Below the pieces are notes generated by a model that saw only the letters and a list, made by a program, of their open reading frames with translations, did not search any database and was not told the DNA's origin. The translations under genes and the position numbers were made by a program. A stretch of DNA of 52,827 nucleotides, from NCBI GenBank assembly GCA_013286365.1, contig JABDFY010000015.1:1-52827 (forward strand), in the 5' to 3' direction. The first letter of the stretch is position 1. The number at the start of each line of letters is the position of its first letter. Shown one piece after another: positions 1 through 8,471 of this stretch. Source of the stretch: Alphaproteobacteria bacterium. Its GTDB lineage: Bacteria; Pseudomonadota; Alphaproteobacteria; UBA9219.

Positions 1-150
1 TATTTGGGGCATACGAGCACGAGGACGACAGAAAGGATTTATGCGCATCATAATCCAAGCTTTTTGGTGGAAGCGAAGGGGGCGCTTGAAAGACGTCCAG
101 CAAGCATTTCAAGGACAGTAAAAGGTATAAAACAGAATACATTGGGCTAG
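1..150 (+). CDS. Tyrosine recombinase / phage-type integrase, C-terminal end only (cut by window edge)
   Basis: Frame 1 is open from the first base to a TAG at 148-150 and gives the last 49 residues of a protein. It contains LGHTSTRTTERIYAHH: the LGH box and the TTxxYxHH segment of tyrosine recombinases, in which the Tyr of IYAHH (codon 14 here) is the expected nucleophile. Such enzymes insert and excise mobile elements by strand exchange. The rest of the gene lies left of the window, so length and subfamily cannot be judged. Its position by a nuclease gene and a tRNA 3' end suggests it is the integrase of the adjoining island. The call rests on about 30 recognisable residues. Confidence 0.78.
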   Translation, partial: YLGHTSTRTTERIYAHHNPSFLVEAKGALERRPASISRTVKGIKQNTLG

Positions 151-285
151 TACTCAATAATAAATTTTAATAAGTTTATTGGGGGATGGGCTAATATTTT
201 AATAAGACACTACGATCAACGTTGAATCTGCGGGTCATACCTCCAATAATGTAAAACTATTCATAAAGTTGGGATTAACCGCGCA

Positions 286-3200
286 ATGGCCGAATACAGC
301 TCAGTATCGTTGTCACCTCCTAAAGATTGGCAGGCGTTTGAGCGTAAGTCGCACACGCTTTATCGGCTCCTCTTGAGCGACCCAAATACCCAAATGAACG
401 GCAGGAGTGGGCAAGAGCAGCATGGCGTAGATATCTATGGGCGTCGTAATGGAAGCGGCGTTCTGGTGGGCATCCAATGCAAAGGAAAAGACGGAAATTA
501 TGGCGGCGCCGTATCTGACAAAGAATTGCGCGCAGAAGTAAAAAAGAGCGAGAAGTTTAAACCAGCTTTAGATGAATTTGTTTTAATTACTACGGCTCCC
601 GACGACCAAAAGATTCAGGAGGCCGCGCGACTGCTAGAGCTTGAACTTAAGACAAAGGGACGAGATCTTAAGATCACTGTCTTAGGGTGGGGGCAATTAC
701 AGCTTGATATTAACCGTTTCCCGGAGGCTCTAAGAGAGTTTCATCCCGACGCAACCATGTTCTCGGATCAAATCCTTGCCGGCACGCAGAAGGTATCGCA
801 AGACGCGGAGCAGATAAAAGAGCTTCTTGCTGAACAGGATAAGAAACAGAGCACAACTAACGAAGAACATACTCGGCAGTTAAGTGCCATTCAGTCCATG
901 GTATGTTCAATGCTAGTTGCTGAAACCAAGCAACCTTCTGACGCTCTTAATAAACATATAAATGGTCAAATAGACGGCTACAGAGATTTAATCAACGCGG
1001 GTAAGTCGAGAACCGCTATAGGCTTGCTAGAAAAATTAAAAAAGGAAGCATGGAACGAGGCAACGCCCCGAATCAAATTCCGTATTCTTGCAAACATAGC
1101 CGCAGCACATCATCGGTTGCGGGATTATGAACTCTCAGCAGATATGTTTATTGAAGCATATGAGTTCGATAAAAATGACCCTGCTGCCGCCGCAAACAAA
1201 ATTGCTGGGTTGTTAATAAAGAAGCAAAATAAAGAAGCTTGGGAATTTGCAAAAACTGCTGTCCAGCAATTCCCAGATGATCCTAATGTAGCCTTGCAAC
1301 GACTTCAGGCACGAGACAGTAGTGAATCAGTCAATGACTTATGGGCGCATCTAACACCAAACCAGCAATCCAATCCGGACCTTATTGTTTATAGAATAGT
1401 GGCTCTGCGAGAGGATGTTAATAGGGAATGGGTTGCAAAAACAGCAGAAGCCATTAAGGAGCATCCCGACAATCTTAAACTTCAACTCCTTAATGCCGAA
1501 GCAGCGCTTGAGCGCGTTATAGGTCGTGACCCTTCAGCATTGGGGGCGGCAAGTGACGAATTGCCAACTCAGACGGAAATACTGTCGGCGGCCGAAATTT
1601 TCGAAAAGCATTGGAAACAAACGTCAACCTTAGAAACGCCCGCTGACGAACCAGCCGCCCATAATGCTGCGCTAGCTTATGCCGTGGTGGGGCGTAAGAA
1701 AGAAGCCGCCAAACTTCTTGATGATGCTTTCGCGCCTGATTTTAAAGCCGAAGAGACAAAAAGATTTCGGCTGCTTCTATACATAGATGCAGGTCAAAGA
1801 GACGAGGCAATTAAGCTCGCGGATACTTTATCCGATTCGCCTAAAAACAGAATTTTTCGAGCCGATATGCGGGCCAAAACTGCCCCAATGGAGGCACGAG
1901 AGATATTAAACAACCGAGAAACATACTCTGACAAAACGGACGTAATTGCTGCCGCCTTGAGCACTATAGACTGTTTTCTTGTAGAGAAAAACTATACCGA
2001 GGCGTTGGTGGAAGCACAACGACTGGCAAAGCTAATGCCTGACCACCCGCAATCATCGCTAGCAATTTATCATGTCAAAAATGAAAATGGGGATGCAGAT
2101 GCTGAAAATTATCTTGATGAGGCACTATCTAAATTAAAGCCGACTACTGATTTTCCGACTCGCTTTATGGTCGCAAATGCTTTGGGTGGCAGTCAACGAA
2201 TAAGCGATGTAGTGGACGTCCTTAATGGCTATGTTGCGACTAAATATGACGCACCTGCGCTACGAACCTTAATAGCATCTGCCATCAACGCAGACCGACG
2301 AGTTACGGCTGGAGATTTATTGGCTTCTTTGCCAGATGATTTGAAAAAAATGCTATATTATGAGAAGGCAGCTGCAGCGCTCGCGCTTAGAGTTGGTGAC
2401 TCTCAGAAAGCCGAAGAAATATTGCGCCGAAACATGGCCCTCAATCCGCGGAGCCTTGAGTCAGAGCTTCAGTTTCTACAAATCCTTTTACGGCACGAAA
2501 AAACAGAAGAGCTGAAAAAAGAGGTTGCAAGGTCACCGAAAGAATTCGACGGCTCGCCTGAGCAATTCATGAAATTTGCCCAATATAAGGAGGCGTTTGG
2601 CGATTGGCTTGAAGCTTACGACTTGGGATATAGAACTCTCCTTAAGGAGCAGTCTAATTCTCAGGTCAACTTGTTCTATTTTGGCCTTCTCATGCGTCCT
2701 GGGCATACGAATGAGCTGAACATCTCTCCGGGCAAAGTTGACGTGAATATGGCCGTCGAGCTGAAGGATGAAGACAATAATGCACAAACATTTGTCATTG
2801 AGCCAGACCCAACATTAAGGCCCTCTAATAAATATCTGGCTCCAGACCACAGACTAGCAAAAGAGCTTATGGAAAAATCCATTGGCGATGAATTGATAAT
2901 GCCAGATGGAACAAAAGGAACCGTAAGCGGAATCAAACCGAAAGAACTGCACGCACTTCACGAACTAATGCGGGATTTTCCTTATCTATTCCCAGAGGAA
3001 AATGCGTTACAGCGCGTCCGCATAGGTTCGGGTCCAGATAGACATAAAGCAATATTTGATAAGGTTCGTGCGCGGGCCGATGCATCAGACAAAATTGCCG
3101 ATGTGTATAGCGAAGGTCATCTCACAATAGCCTTGGCGGGTGCGCTCCAAGGAATAGACCCGATCTATACCCTCCAGTGGTTGATCACCGCAGGGAAGAC

Positions 3201-3720
3201 CATCAAAGTTTGTGACGGACTTCATCCAGAACGTAATGCTGCTCTGGCGTCTATCGAAAAGAGCGCAGGAAAAGGATGTGTAATTGATGCCATTACTCTT
3301 CATGTGGTCCTACAACTGGGAGTCCAAGATGCACTTGTTGAGATCTTCGGTTCTGTTGGAATTACCGCCGGAACAGTGTCACAAATCCAACAAGATATTC
3401 ATGACCTCGAAAGCAGATTAGGTGAAATGGACAACTCCCTTATCTGGAAAGATGGCCAAGTATACCGGCAAGAGCTAGCTCCGGAGGACAAGAGGCAGGC
3501 ACTTGAGATACTTAAAGGCGATTTAGAGTGGATAAAGAAGAATGCCACCGTTTTGCCTGCCGTGGGAACGTCCGACCCATCACCACAACTAAGTCAGATT
3601 ATGGAAAAAGGTGGTAGTGAATTCCTGGATGACCTCTTGGCGGCGCAAAGTAGTGGACGCATTTTTTGTTTCCGAAGACATGATTCTGCGTCGATTAGGG
3701 GAAACAGGATTTGGTATTGA
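286..3720 (+). CDS. Mrr-like nuclease-TPR-GreAB-C-PIN conflict protein, frameshifted near its 3' end
   Basis: The reading frame gives 1144 residues. Residues 1-150 resemble an Mrr-type PD-(D/E)XK nuclease: Glu19 in the first helix, Asp49 in GVDI, and Gln64-x-Lys66 in GIQCKGK. Residues about 230-800 are helical repeats of TPR type. Residues about 815-882 resemble the GreA/GreB C-terminal domain (LAPDHRLAKELM, then SIGDELIMPDGTKGTV), the part of Gre factors that binds RNA polymerase. From about 920 a PIN-like region begins, with Asp1001 in CVIDAITLH. TPR, GreAB-C and PIN together match the TPR-GreAB-C-PIN group of predicted conflict proteins. The last 18 residues are out of frame; reading past one T in 3662-3667 joins the frame at 3668-4195 and gives about 1302 residues. 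No clear Shine-Dalgarno precedes the ATG. No partner gene is visible. The architecture is well supported; the role in defence is inferred. Confidence 0.8.
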   Translation: MAEYSSVSLSPPKDWQAFERKSHTLYRLLLSDPNTQMNGRSGQEQHGVDIYGRRNGSGVLVGIQCKGKDGNYGGAVSDKELRAEVKKSEKFKPALDEFVLITTAPDDQKIQEAARLLELELKTKGRDLKITVLGWGQLQLDINRFPEALREFHPDATMFSDQILAGTQKVSQDAEQIKELLAEQDKKQSTTNEEHTRQLSAIQSMVCSMLVAETKQPSDALNKHINGQIDGYRDLINAGKSRTAIGLLEKLKKEAWNEATPRIKFRILANIAAAHHRLRDYELSADMFIEAYEFDKNDPAAAANKIAGLLIKKQNKEAWEFAKTAVQQFPDDPNVALQRLQARDSSESVNDLWAHLTPNQQSNPDLIVYRIVALREDVNREWVAKTAEAIKEHPDNLKLQLLNAEAALERVIGRDPSALGAASDELPTQTEILSAAEIFEKHWKQTSTLETPADEPAAHNAALAYAVVGRKKEAAKLLDDAFAPDFKAEETKRFRLLLYIDAGQRDEAIKLADTLSDSPKNRIFRADMRAKTAPMEAREILNNRETYSDKTDVIAAALSTIDCFLVEKNYTEALVEAQRLAKLMPDHPQSSLAIYHVKNENGDADAENYLDEALSKLKPTTDFPTRFMVANALGGSQRISDVVDVLNGYVATKYDAPALRTLIASAINADRRVTAGDLLASLPDDLKKMLYYEKAAAALALRVGDSQKAEEILRRNMALNPRSLESELQFLQILLRHEKTEELKKEVARSPKEFDGSPEQFMKFAQYKEAFGDWLEAYDLGYRTLLKEQSNSQVNLFYFGLLMRPGHTNELNISPGKVDVNMAVELKDEDNNAQTFVIEPDPTLRPSNKYLAPDHRLAKELMEKSIGDELIMPDGTKGTVSGIKPKELHALHELMRDFPYLFPEENALQRVRIGSGPDRHKAIFDKVRARADASDKIADVYSEGHLTIALAGALQGIDPIYTLQWLITAGKTIKVCDGLHPERNAALASIEKSAGKGCVIDAITLHVVLQLGVQDALVEIFGSVGITAGTVSQIQQDIHDLESRLGEMDNSLIWKDGQVYRQELAPEDKRQALEILKGDLEWIKKNATVLPAVGTSDPSPQLSQIMEKGGSEFLDDLLAAQSSGRIFCFRRHDSASIRGNRIWY

Positions 3721-4195
3721 AGCTACATGGCTTCAGCCTATCCTTATGAAGGCAATAGAAAAGAATAAATTGCCGTATGATAAATATGGCCAAGCGGTAG
3801 TAAATTTTATTCGATCTGGATTTGATTTTATATCAGTTGACCCAAAGCTATTGAGATGGTCATTAGGTAATCCTACAGACTTGTCTGTACCTAAGAATTT
3901 TCAAATTATGACCAGCAGACTCGGCAGTGCTAGAGCGGATATTCGTTCTCACCTCACGGTAGCTTTGACCGCGATAAAGGAAATATGGAATGATAACTCT
4001 TTGCCGAGAACTCTTCGAATGGCTTGTGTCGGCATCATTCTTGAAAATTTATGTAAGGAACGTCCCCTTCAACACATTGCTATCATTTTAAATGAATTTC
4101 TCGGCTTTGGGCGCCTTATTTTAAGAGACACGGATTTTCTCAAATATCTTAATGCATGGGCTCTTGGCCACTTTATTACGCCGCCAGCAGGATAA
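3611..4195 (+). pseudogene. Displaced C-terminal part of the PIN-like domain of the upstream gene
   Basis: This frame carries the natural end of the gene that starts at 286. Only the part after about 3668 is meaningful: VSEDMILRRLGETGFGIEATWLQ continues the PIN-like region (SED supplies an acidic residue where PIN folds have a later catalytic Asp), followed by about 150 helical residues up to the TAA at 4193-4195. Removing one T from the T6 run at 3662-3667 fuses the frames as SSGRIF-VSEDM with no other change. The ATG at 3611 lies inside the upstream gene, has no ribosome binding site, and its first 18 codons are probably not used. Either the gene is broken, the run is miscounted, or slippage restores the frame. 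Confidence 0.7.
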
Positions 4196-4325
4196 TAACA
4201 CGGCGTGTAAAACCGTGAAATTTAAACACACGAAGCACCACAAGAATTAACTTTTTAACTGACACGGATACTGACACAAAACCATTTCACGTTTACTCAA
4301 ATCACCACTAATCCATTGAAAGGAT

Positions 4326-4400
4326 TGGTGGGTACGACAGGGATTGAACCTGTGACCCCTACCATGTCAAGGTAGTGCTCTCCCGCTGAGCTACGCACCC
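4326..4400 (-). tRNA. tRNA-Val (anticodon GAC), CCA encoded
   Basis: On the minus strand a full cloverleaf can be folded: acceptor GGGTGCG with CGTACCC (one G-T pair), a D-arm around GTAGCTCAGCGGGAGAGC, an anticodon stem CTACC/GGTAG with loop TTGACAT (anticodon GAC, valine), a T-arm with GGTTCAATCC, discriminator A, and the 3' CCA encoded at 4326-4328. It is 75 nt long. Its 3' end faces the integrase and nuclease genes, so it is the likely attachment site of that island. Confidence 0.96.
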
Positions 4401-4419
4401 AAATCTATAACGCTACCAC

Positions 4420-4425
4420 ATTATA
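4420..4425 (-). promoter_or_regulatory. -10 element of the tRNA-Val promoter
   Basis: Reading leftward, a perfect TATAAT preceded by TGA (an extended -10) lies 20 bases before the mature tRNA 5' end at 4400, which would place the start near 4413. No good -35 hexamer is visible at the usual distance; the extended -10 may compensate. Confidence 0.55.
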
Positions 4426-4523
4426 TCACACGACTAGCGCGATTGGAGGTCGCGATGTAGCATTCCTAAACTCGCGAAGCAACGCGGCGGTGACGAACAA
4501 TTCAACTGACTGGTCATCACGAC

Positions 4524-4553
4524 AAAAAAAAGGCCGCGGTATTAGCCGCGGCC
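4524..4553 (-). terminator. Rho-independent terminator, minus strand
   Basis: GGCCGCGG (4532-4539), a 6-base loop, and CCGCGGCC (4546-4553) form a perfect 8-bp GC stem. Eight A residues at 4524-4531 become a U run in a leftward transcript. There is no T run on the other side, so it works on the minus strand only, yet no minus-strand protein gene lies just upstream of it. Confidence 0.75.
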
Positions 4554-4617
4554 CCAAGGTTAGGGAGGAAACGCTACAATCGCGTTACGGGAGACACCAG
4601 GGAGATGTTTATCCCGC
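4524..4617 (-). ncRNA. Candidate small RNA with three CUCCC (anti-Shine-Dalgarno) motifs
   Basis: A transcript read leftward from about 4617 would be about 94 nt long and end at the terminator at 4524-4553. Upstream of it the minus strand has TTGTTA, 17 bases, TATTGT (-10 at 4624-4629), a weak sigma-70-like promoter. The transcript would contain three CUCCC motifs, seen as GGGAG on the plus strand at 4563-4567, 4589-4593 and 4600-4604, all upstream of the terminator hairpin. Small RNAs with exposed C-rich anti-Shine-Dalgarno loops are well known in Alphaproteobacteria. No reading frame accounts for the terminator. The promoter is weak, so the 5' end is tentative. Confidence 0.42.
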
Positions 4618-4749
4618 ACTGCAACAATATGTAATTTGGAAGAGTCTAACAAGAAAAAATATAATGTTTGAAATCAGATAGATGAGAATTTAATCTCATA
4701 GAATAGGTTTGTTAGGTGAGTCTCTTTTTGCGCTGCAACAGGAAATGTA

Positions 4750-5379
4750 ATGCATCAACATAGCTTCAAATTAGAGGGCCAAGTTGAAATAATGTCGGTT
4801 CTACCCAAGGTCGAATATGACCTTCCGTCAAATTCAAACAGCTGGAGTGGTCTTGCCCTTGTTGGCGAAGCCCCAGGAGCAGATGAAGTCAGGCTTGGAC
4901 ATCCGTTTGTTGGTCGCAGCGGTCAGCTCTTAGATAAAATGCTGAAAAAGGCAGAAATTGATAGACATTCGTGTCTCGTAGCTAACGTATTCAGATATCA
5001 ACCAGCCGGTAACAAAATCGATCATTTTTTCACTTCCCGCCGTGCCGCCAATAAGGGAAACCTTAAGGTTGCAGAAAAATTTGGCCAATTTGGCAGTGCT
5101 TGGTGTCGCGCCGATTTTGCAGAAGAAATCGAGCATTTGCGAGCAACACTTGTTAATCTTAAACCTAAAATTATAGTTGCTCTTGGCCGTACGCCGATGT
5201 GGGCATTAACCGGTGAAAACGGACTTCTAGCCAAAGTCGGCCATGAGCTGAAAGGGCGCCTCCATCCTACTGCACCCGTTATAGCAACGTTTCACCCCAG
5301 CTATATCTTACGAGGCAATTGGGGCTTACAAGACGACTGGCTGCGGCATTTTCTTGCGGCAAAACAATATATTAATTAA
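4750..5379 (+). CDS. Uracil-DNA glycosylase superfamily protein
   Basis: The protein of 209 residues belongs to the UDG superfamily, which removes uracil from DNA for base-excision repair. GEAPGADE (39-46) matches motif 1 of family 4/5-type enzymes, Phe53 in HPFVG follows, NVFRYQPAGN (79-88) corresponds to the conserved NxxxxRPPxN segment, and HPSYILR (182-188) is the DNA-intercalating motif 3. The four cysteines that bind the Fe-S cluster in classical family 4 enzymes are absent (only Cys75 and Cys119), and a lysine/phenylalanine-rich insertion sits at about 90-120. The 4750 ATG is favoured over Met15 because CAGGAA lies 8 bases upstream. It stands alone between the tRNA and dxs, and may belong to recently acquired DNA. 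Confidence 0.8.
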   Translation: MHQHSFKLEGQVEIMSVLPKVEYDLPSNSNSWSGLALVGEAPGADEVRLGHPFVGRSGQLLDKMLKKAEIDRHSCLVANVFRYQPAGNKIDHFFTSRRAANKGNLKVAEKFGQFGSAWCRADFAEEIEHLRATLVNLKPKIIVALGRTPMWALTGENGLLAKVGHELKGRLHPTAPVIATFHPSYILRGNWGLQDDWLRHFLAAKQYIN

Positions 5380-5582
5380 TATCAATGGGTTAGTGTATTA
5401 AAGCCAATAAATTTCTGTGGCATGAAAGTAACGAACACCTTGCAATTTTGCCTTCGAAAAGGCTAATCATTCCGGCTCGTCACTACGAAGTGGTATGAGT
5501 AGCGACTACGCACAAAATCTCGACCTTAAACCATTCCAAGGGCAGAGAGATTTGGCGATGCACATTCCAGGGGGAGAAGCGC

Positions 5583-7640
5583 TTGACCACACCACCGAAA
5601 GCCACTGGTATGTCCCGCGACAATTTGGCTTCGCAGCGCGAAACCAACATTCTACAGGAATGTGAAATTGAAGCCACCGATGTTAAGCCTCAGGTGCCTG
5701 GCAAACTTTCCAACCATCTTCTTGATGCCATAAAAATTCCAGCTGATCTGCGCAAACTAAATACAGATCAACTACCGCAAATAGCAGATGAACTGCGCGC
5801 TGAAACCATAGACGCTGTTTCTGTCACCGGCGGCCATCTCGGTGCTGGTCTTGGTGTTGTTGAATTAACCGTGGCCTTACATTACGTCTTCAATACGCCT
5901 GACGATATTCTGATTTGGGATGTTGGCCATCAAGCCTATCCACACAAAATTCTCACCGGACGACGTGACCGCATCCGCACTCTGCGTCAAGGCGGCGGTT
6001 TGTCCGGATTTACCAAACGCAGTGAAAGTGAATATGATCCGTTTGGTGCAGCGCATAGTTCAACTTCTATTTCGGCAGCACTCGGTTATGCCGTTGGCAG
6101 AGATTTCAAACGCAAAAAGAATAATGTTGTCGCTGTCATCGGTGACGGCGCCGTAAGCGCCGGCATGGCCTATGAGGCGCTTAATAATGCAGGGGCGTCA
6201 AATTCAAGGCTCATTGTTATTCTCAATGATAACGATATGTCGATAGCGCCTCCGACTGGTGCCATGAGTGCTTATTTATCGCGCATTGTGTCGTCGAAAG
6301 AATATAGAAGTCTACGTCATATCGCGAAAGAGTTTGCCAGCATATTTCCCCGCCGCATTAAAGAGGCTGCGCGTAAGGCCGAGCATTATGCACGGGGCAT
6401 GGTTACCGGTGGCACTTTGTTCGAGGAGCTTGGCTTTTACTATGTCGGCCCCATTGATGGTCACAACCTCGATCATCTCGTGCCCGTCCTAGAAAATGTC
6501 CGCGATGATCCACAAGGCGGCCCAGTTCTTATTCACGTCGTTACACAAAAAGGCCACGGTTATGCACCGGCAGAAGAATCTGCCGATAAATTGCACGCTG
6601 TTGCACCAAAATTTAACGTTATAAAAACAGCGGAAGAAAAAGCGCAAGAAAAACCAAAACCCTCAATACCGACATATACAAAAGTATTTGCCGAGGCACT
6701 GATAAAAGAAGCAGAGCACGACAACCGCGTGCTAGCGATCACGGCGGCAATGCCATCTGGAACTGGCCTTGACATCTTCGGCAAGAAATTTCCCGAACGA
6801 ACCTTTGACGTAGGCATTGCTGAGCAGCACGCAGTTACATTTGCGGCTGGTCTGGCCTGTGAGGGTTTCAAGCCGTTTTGTGTAATTTATTCGACCTTTC
6901 TTCAACGCGCTTACGACCAAGTCGTCCATGACGTTGCAATTCAAAAATTGCCGGTACGTTTCATGATGGATCGCGCTGGTCTCGTTGGTGCCGATGGCTC
7001 TACCCACGCCGGCTCATTTGATCTAGCCTATCTTGGTTGTTTGCCGGGCTTTGTCATCATGGCGGCAGCCGATGAAGTAGAACTTATGCATATGGTGGCA
7101 ACCGCTGCCGCTATCGATGACGCGCCATCTGCTGTTCGTTACCCGCGCGGCGAAGGCCTGGGACTTCAATTGCCTGAACGCGGCCAGGTTCTCGCGATCG
7201 GTAAAGGCCGCATTATCAAAGAGGGCACTAAGGTAGCCCTACTCAATCTTGGCACACGTTTAAATGAATGTCGCAAAGCAGCTGAAGTTCTGGATGCACG
7301 TGGCCTTAGCACCACAATTGCGGATTTACGTTTTGCCAAACCGCTCGACCTCGACTTGATTGAACAGTTATCAGAAGAGCATGAAGTGCTGATCACAATA
7401 GAAGAAGGCTCAATTGGCGGCTTCGGCAGCCATGTCCTTCATCATTTGGCATCCATGGGTATGTTGGATCGTGGCCTTAAAGTTCGCCCGATGGTGTTGC
7501 CAGATCAATTCCAGGACCAAGATGCGCCAGGCAAGCAATATGAGCAGGCGGGCCTAAACGCGCGACATATCGTTGCCAAGGTACTTGAAGCCCTAGGCCA
7601 AGAAGAGGCGGCAGCAGCTGTGGTCGTGGCACGGGCATAA
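5583..7640 (+). CDS. dxs: 1-deoxy-D-xylulose-5-phosphate synthase
   Basis: Dxs condenses pyruvate and glyceraldehyde-3-phosphate to 1-deoxyxylulose-5-phosphate, the first step of the MEP isoprenoid pathway, using thiamine diphosphate. Visible signatures are [15 protein letters not shown], the cofactor motif [32 protein letters not shown], and the transketolase-type segment [17 protein letters not shown] with [10 protein letters not shown]. At 685 residues it is about 45 longer than usual, the excess being at the N-terminus. The TTG at 5583 is chosen because a strong Shine-Dalgarno (AGGGGGAG) stands just before it; the ATG at 5610 has none. The usual alphaproteobacterial neighbour xseB is missing; an MlaC/HpnM-like gene follows after 64 bases. 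Confidence 0.97.
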   Translation: MTTPPKATGMSRDNLASQRETNILQECEIEATDVKPQVPGKLSNHLLDAIKIPADLRKLNTDQLPQIADELRAETIDAVSVTGGHLGAGLGVVELTVALHYVFNTPDDILIWDVGHQAYPHKILTGRRDRIRTLRQGGGLSGFTKRSESEYDPFGAAHSSTSISAALGYAVGRDFKRKKNNVVAVIGDGAVSAGMAYEALNNAGASNSRLIVILNDNDMSIAPPTGAMSAYLSRIVSSKEYRSLRHIAKEFASIFPRRIKEAARKAEHYARGMVTGGTLFEELGFYYVGPIDGHNLDHLVPVLENVRDDPQGGPVLIHVVTQKGHGYAPAEESADKLHAVAPKFNVIKTAEEKAQEKPKPSIPTYTKVFAEALIKEAEHDNRVLAITAAMPSGTGLDIFGKKFPERTFDVGIAEQHAVTFAAGLACEGFKPFCVIYSTFLQRAYDQVVHDVAIQKLPVRFMMDRAGLVGADGSTHAGSFDLAYLGCLPGFVIMAAADEVELMHMVATAAAIDDAPSAVRYPRGEGLGLQLPERGQVLAIGKGRIIKEGTKVALLNLGTRLNECRKAAEVLDARGLSTTIADLRFAKPLDLDLIEQLSEEHEVLITIEEGSIGGFGSHVLHHLASMGMLDRGLKVRPMVLPDQFQDQDAPGKQYEQAGLNARHIVAKVLEALGQEEAAAAVVVARA

Positions 7641-7704
7641 TTTTGCCGAAATTAGGCGCCATCAAGGCATTAAAGTAGAACCCAATGAAGATACGAGTAA
7701 TAAA

Positions 7705-8352
7705 ATGAGATACGCAAAAATCCTTGCCAGCCTCGTCATTGTCATGGGCGTATGCGCCCATATACCTGTTGCTTTGGCCGCTTCGCACAAATCTGATGAT
7801 ATGCTTGCTGTACAAAGCCCAGCCTCAACGGTCGTTGAGAAATTCTATACGGTACTTGTGGATACGATGAAACAAGGAAGCACACTCGGTTTTGCGGGAA
7901 GATATAAAAAAATGGAGCCAGTCATCAAGGCTTCCTTTAATCTACCGCTCATGACACGGATGGCTGTGGGGCTGGTGTGGAGTAAAGCGACAGTGGATGA
8001 ACAACAACAATTAATATCAGCCTTCTCAGATTTCAGTGTGGCCAATTATGCCAGCCAGTTTAGCAAATATGATGGTGAGAAGTTTGACATCATCGGCGAA
8101 GAGCCCGCAGCCGGGGGTGGCGTGATTGTCGAAACCAAACTAACGCCACGGGAAGGTGGTCCTGTAGCCTTGAATTATCTCATGCGCCAGGATGAAAATG
8201 GTAAGTATCGCATTGTTGATGTCTTTTTAGACGCAACAATTAGTGAACTTGCTACTCGCCGTGCAGAATTCACTTCCATCGTCAATCACGATGGCTTTGA
8301 AGCCTTGGTGAATACGCTAGGCGAAAAGTCCCGCCAGATGGGGCCTTCTTAA
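7705..8352 (+). CDS. MlaC/Ttg2D/HpnM-like periplasmic lipid-binding protein
   Basis: The 215-residue protein starts with a clear signal peptide (hydrophobic core LASLVIVMGVCAHIPVALA, cleavage near ALA-A). The mature part matches the toluene-tolerance Ttg2/MlaC family (VVEKFYTVLVDTM, LTPREGGPVALNYLMR, YRIVDVFLDATISELATRRAEF). MlaC carries phospholipids across the periplasm between the Mla complexes; the related HpnM is linked to hopanoid transport. The other Mla components are not in this window. Lying 64 bases after dxs in the same direction, an isoprenoid (hopanoid) connection is possible but not shown. The Shine-Dalgarno is poor. Confidence 0.82.
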   Translation: MRYAKILASLVIVMGVCAHIPVALAASHKSDDMLAVQSPASTVVEKFYTVLVDTMKQGSTLGFAGRYKKMEPVIKASFNLPLMTRMAVGLVWSKATVDEQQQLISAFSDFSVANYASQFSKYDGEKFDIIGEEPAAGGGVIVETKLTPREGGPVALNYLMRQDENGKYRIVDVFLDATISELATRRAEFTSIVNHDGFEALVNTLGEKSRQMGPS

Positions 8353-8471
8353 TTTGCTGACGGTAGACGATTGTTAGATGTCAGATCTAGCTGCTGGCAT
8401 TGAATATACTTTTATTCCAAATGATGCTTTCTTATTCTGTAGCCTAACATCTGTATTCCGATATATGTCTC

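Larger units (their letters stand above)
1..4325. mobile_element. Probable tRNA-Val-associated genomic island (right-hand part)
   Basis: Three things are visible: an integrase C-terminus at 1-150, a large conflict-type gene at 286-4195, and a tRNA-Val gene (4326-4400, minus) whose 3' end points at this cargo. Integrases of this family commonly use tRNA 3' ends as attachment sites, leaving the element beyond the 3' end, which is the arrangement here. Codon choice in the large gene looks more AT-rich than in the housekeeping genes to the right. The opposite end and the duplicated tRNA 3' segment would lie outside the window, so the boundary is inferred. Confidence 0.5.
4401..4749. other. Intergenic region between tRNA-Val and the UDG-like gene
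   Basis: This 349-bp stretch has no convincing protein gene. It holds the tRNA promoter (4420-4425), a strong minus-strand terminator (4524-4553) and the candidate small RNA ending there. Two similar segments of the form GC(A/G)CTGCAACA, followed by ATGTAAT, occur at 4616-4635 and 4730-4751; the second runs into the start codon of the UDG-like gene. Confidence 0.5.

Noticed and set aside
4490..4681. 63-codon open frame on the plus strand
   Set aside because: It runs through the minus-strand terminator and candidate sRNA, has no ribosome binding site, and its translation is of random composition.
8353..8471. Imperfect inverted AGATGT/ACATCT repeat between the MlaC-like and GH17-GT2 genes
   Set aside because: The arms are short, mismatched and far apart, with no U run; no more than expected by chance.
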